64,000 nt of DNA, taken from NCBI RefSeq assembly GCF_002892835.1, contig NZ_PJMB01000005.1:186001-250000 (forward strand), given 5' to 3'. The notes under the pieces were generated by a model. That model saw only the letters and a list, made by a program, of their open reading frames with translations. It was not told the origin of the DNA and searched no databases. The translations under genes and the position numbers were made by a program. The DNA comes from Arthrobacter sp. AFG7.2. GTDB taxonomy: Bacteria; Actinomycetota; Actinomycetes; Actinomycetales; Micrococcaceae. How positions within the stretch are numbered: the first letter of the stretch is position 1; each line of letters opens with the position of its first letter. Shown here in pieces: positions 63,632-64,000 of this stretch.

Positions 63632-64000
63632 TTAGTACCAGTTATTGGCGTAGTGGAAGTTCAATGCACCGCACGGGGACTGGTAGCGCTCCTGAATGTA
63701 GTCCAGGCCCCAGTTGATCTGCGTACGGTAGTTGGTGAGGTAGTCCGCGCCGGCGCTTGCCATCTTCTCGGCTGGAAGGGACTGCACGATGCCGTAGGCG
63801 CCGCTGCTCGGGTTGGTGGCCGTCGTTGTCCAGTCCGATTCCTTGGTCCACAGGGTCTGCAGGCACTGCATCTGGTCCGGAGCCCAGCCGAAGGACGCCA
63901 GCTGGCCGGCAGCATAGGCCTGTGCACCTGCCGGGTCATTGACCGCGACGGCGGGGGCCGGCTCGGGAGCAGGCGCGGGTTCGGGAGCAGGTGCCGGGGC
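63632..64000 (-). CDS. lysozyme-fold cell-wall protein, C-terminal part (5' beyond window)
   Basis: 122 codons up to the window edge, open throughout, so the protein continues outside. Visible part: Pro/Ala/Glu repeats (APAPEPAPAPEP, wall-spanning linker), then a lysozyme-like domain: LASFGWAPDQMQCLQTLW, KESDW with the catalytic Glu, SSGAYGIVQSLP and INWGLDYIQERY. This resembles the aggregation-promoting-factor/transglycosylase-like domain of actinobacterial secreted proteins. It would cut peptidoglycan. Confidence 0.88.
   Translation of the reverse strand, partial: APAPAPEPAPAPEPAPAVAVNDPAGAQAYAAGQLASFGWAPDQMQCLQTLWTKESDWTTTATNPSSGAYGIVQSLPAEKMASAGADYLTNYRTQINWGLDYIQERYQSPCGALNFHYANNWY

Overview
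The window is GC-rich, gene-dense chromosomal DNA from an actinobacterium, most probably an Arthrobacter/Pseudarthrobacter-type member of the Micrococcaceae. Supporting signs are the RamB-aceA-aceB glyoxylate-shunt locus, a DUF4193 protein, a DtxR-type iron box, a full-length actinobacterial Lhr helicase next to Nei2, many GTG starts, and a DUF222/HNH (13E12-type) gene. There is no rRNA, prophage, insertion sequence or CRISPR array. One tRNA-Ser (CGA) is present. Coordinates are the sequence author's 1-based positions; no similarity search could be run, so every family call rests on motifs read from the translations.

Layout. 1-2950: end of a ROK-family gene, a D-2-hydroxyacid dehydrogenase and a CynX-like permease. 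3057-7912: malate synthase (aceB), isocitrate lyase (aceA) and the divergent regulator ramB. 7909-9828: an unrecognised small gene in a less GC-rich pocket, a cupin and a pyridoxal kinase. 10287-13592: a queuosine-salvage pair (yhhQ transporter and tgt), separated by an AbiEi/DUF559-type gene that has a copy of the same long palindrome on each side. 13650-17617: small soluble proteins (SRPBCC, Nudix-fold, VOC, YdeI). 17645-21540: an iron ABC importer under a DtxR-type box. 21604-26473: GH76, SDR plus acyl-CoA dehydrogenase, DUF1684 and a membrane protein. 26586-33917: ppc, DedA, an RluA-type synthase and a divergent MocR/YczE pair. 33942-42144: Nei2, Lhr, an FAD-Rieske oxidoreductase and DUF4383. 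42228-45023: a DUF4232 lipoprotein, YcnI and its membrane partner, and a small conserved-looking protein.

45120-52164 looks like one regulon. A four-gene minus-strand operon (pxpA, fused pxpB-pxpC/KipI-KipA, biotin carboxylase-BCCP, GntR regulator) faces a two-gene plus-strand operon (NRAMP transporter, DUF1445 protein). The 11-base palindrome TTGTTCAACAA occurs twice before the NRAMP gene and once before pxpA, so the GntR protein probably controls both operons.

52446-56365: a MarR regulator with a DHA2 efflux pump and a clear operator between them, a RibD/DHFR-like reductase, DUF4193 and the tRNA. 56526-64000: a DUF222-HNH gene with a hexanucleotide repeat, then a tight three-gene operon (MDR dehydrogenase, PTPS-fold protein, glycosyltransferase) in which both enzymes lack the usual metal-site residues, then tadA, a PAP2 phosphatase, upp, a VOC protein and the C-terminal end of a lysozyme-fold wall protein. 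The best candidates for something undescribed are the palindrome-bracketed DUF559 gene, the pterin-like/glycosyltransferase operon and the biotin-linked 5-oxoprolinase-type regulon.
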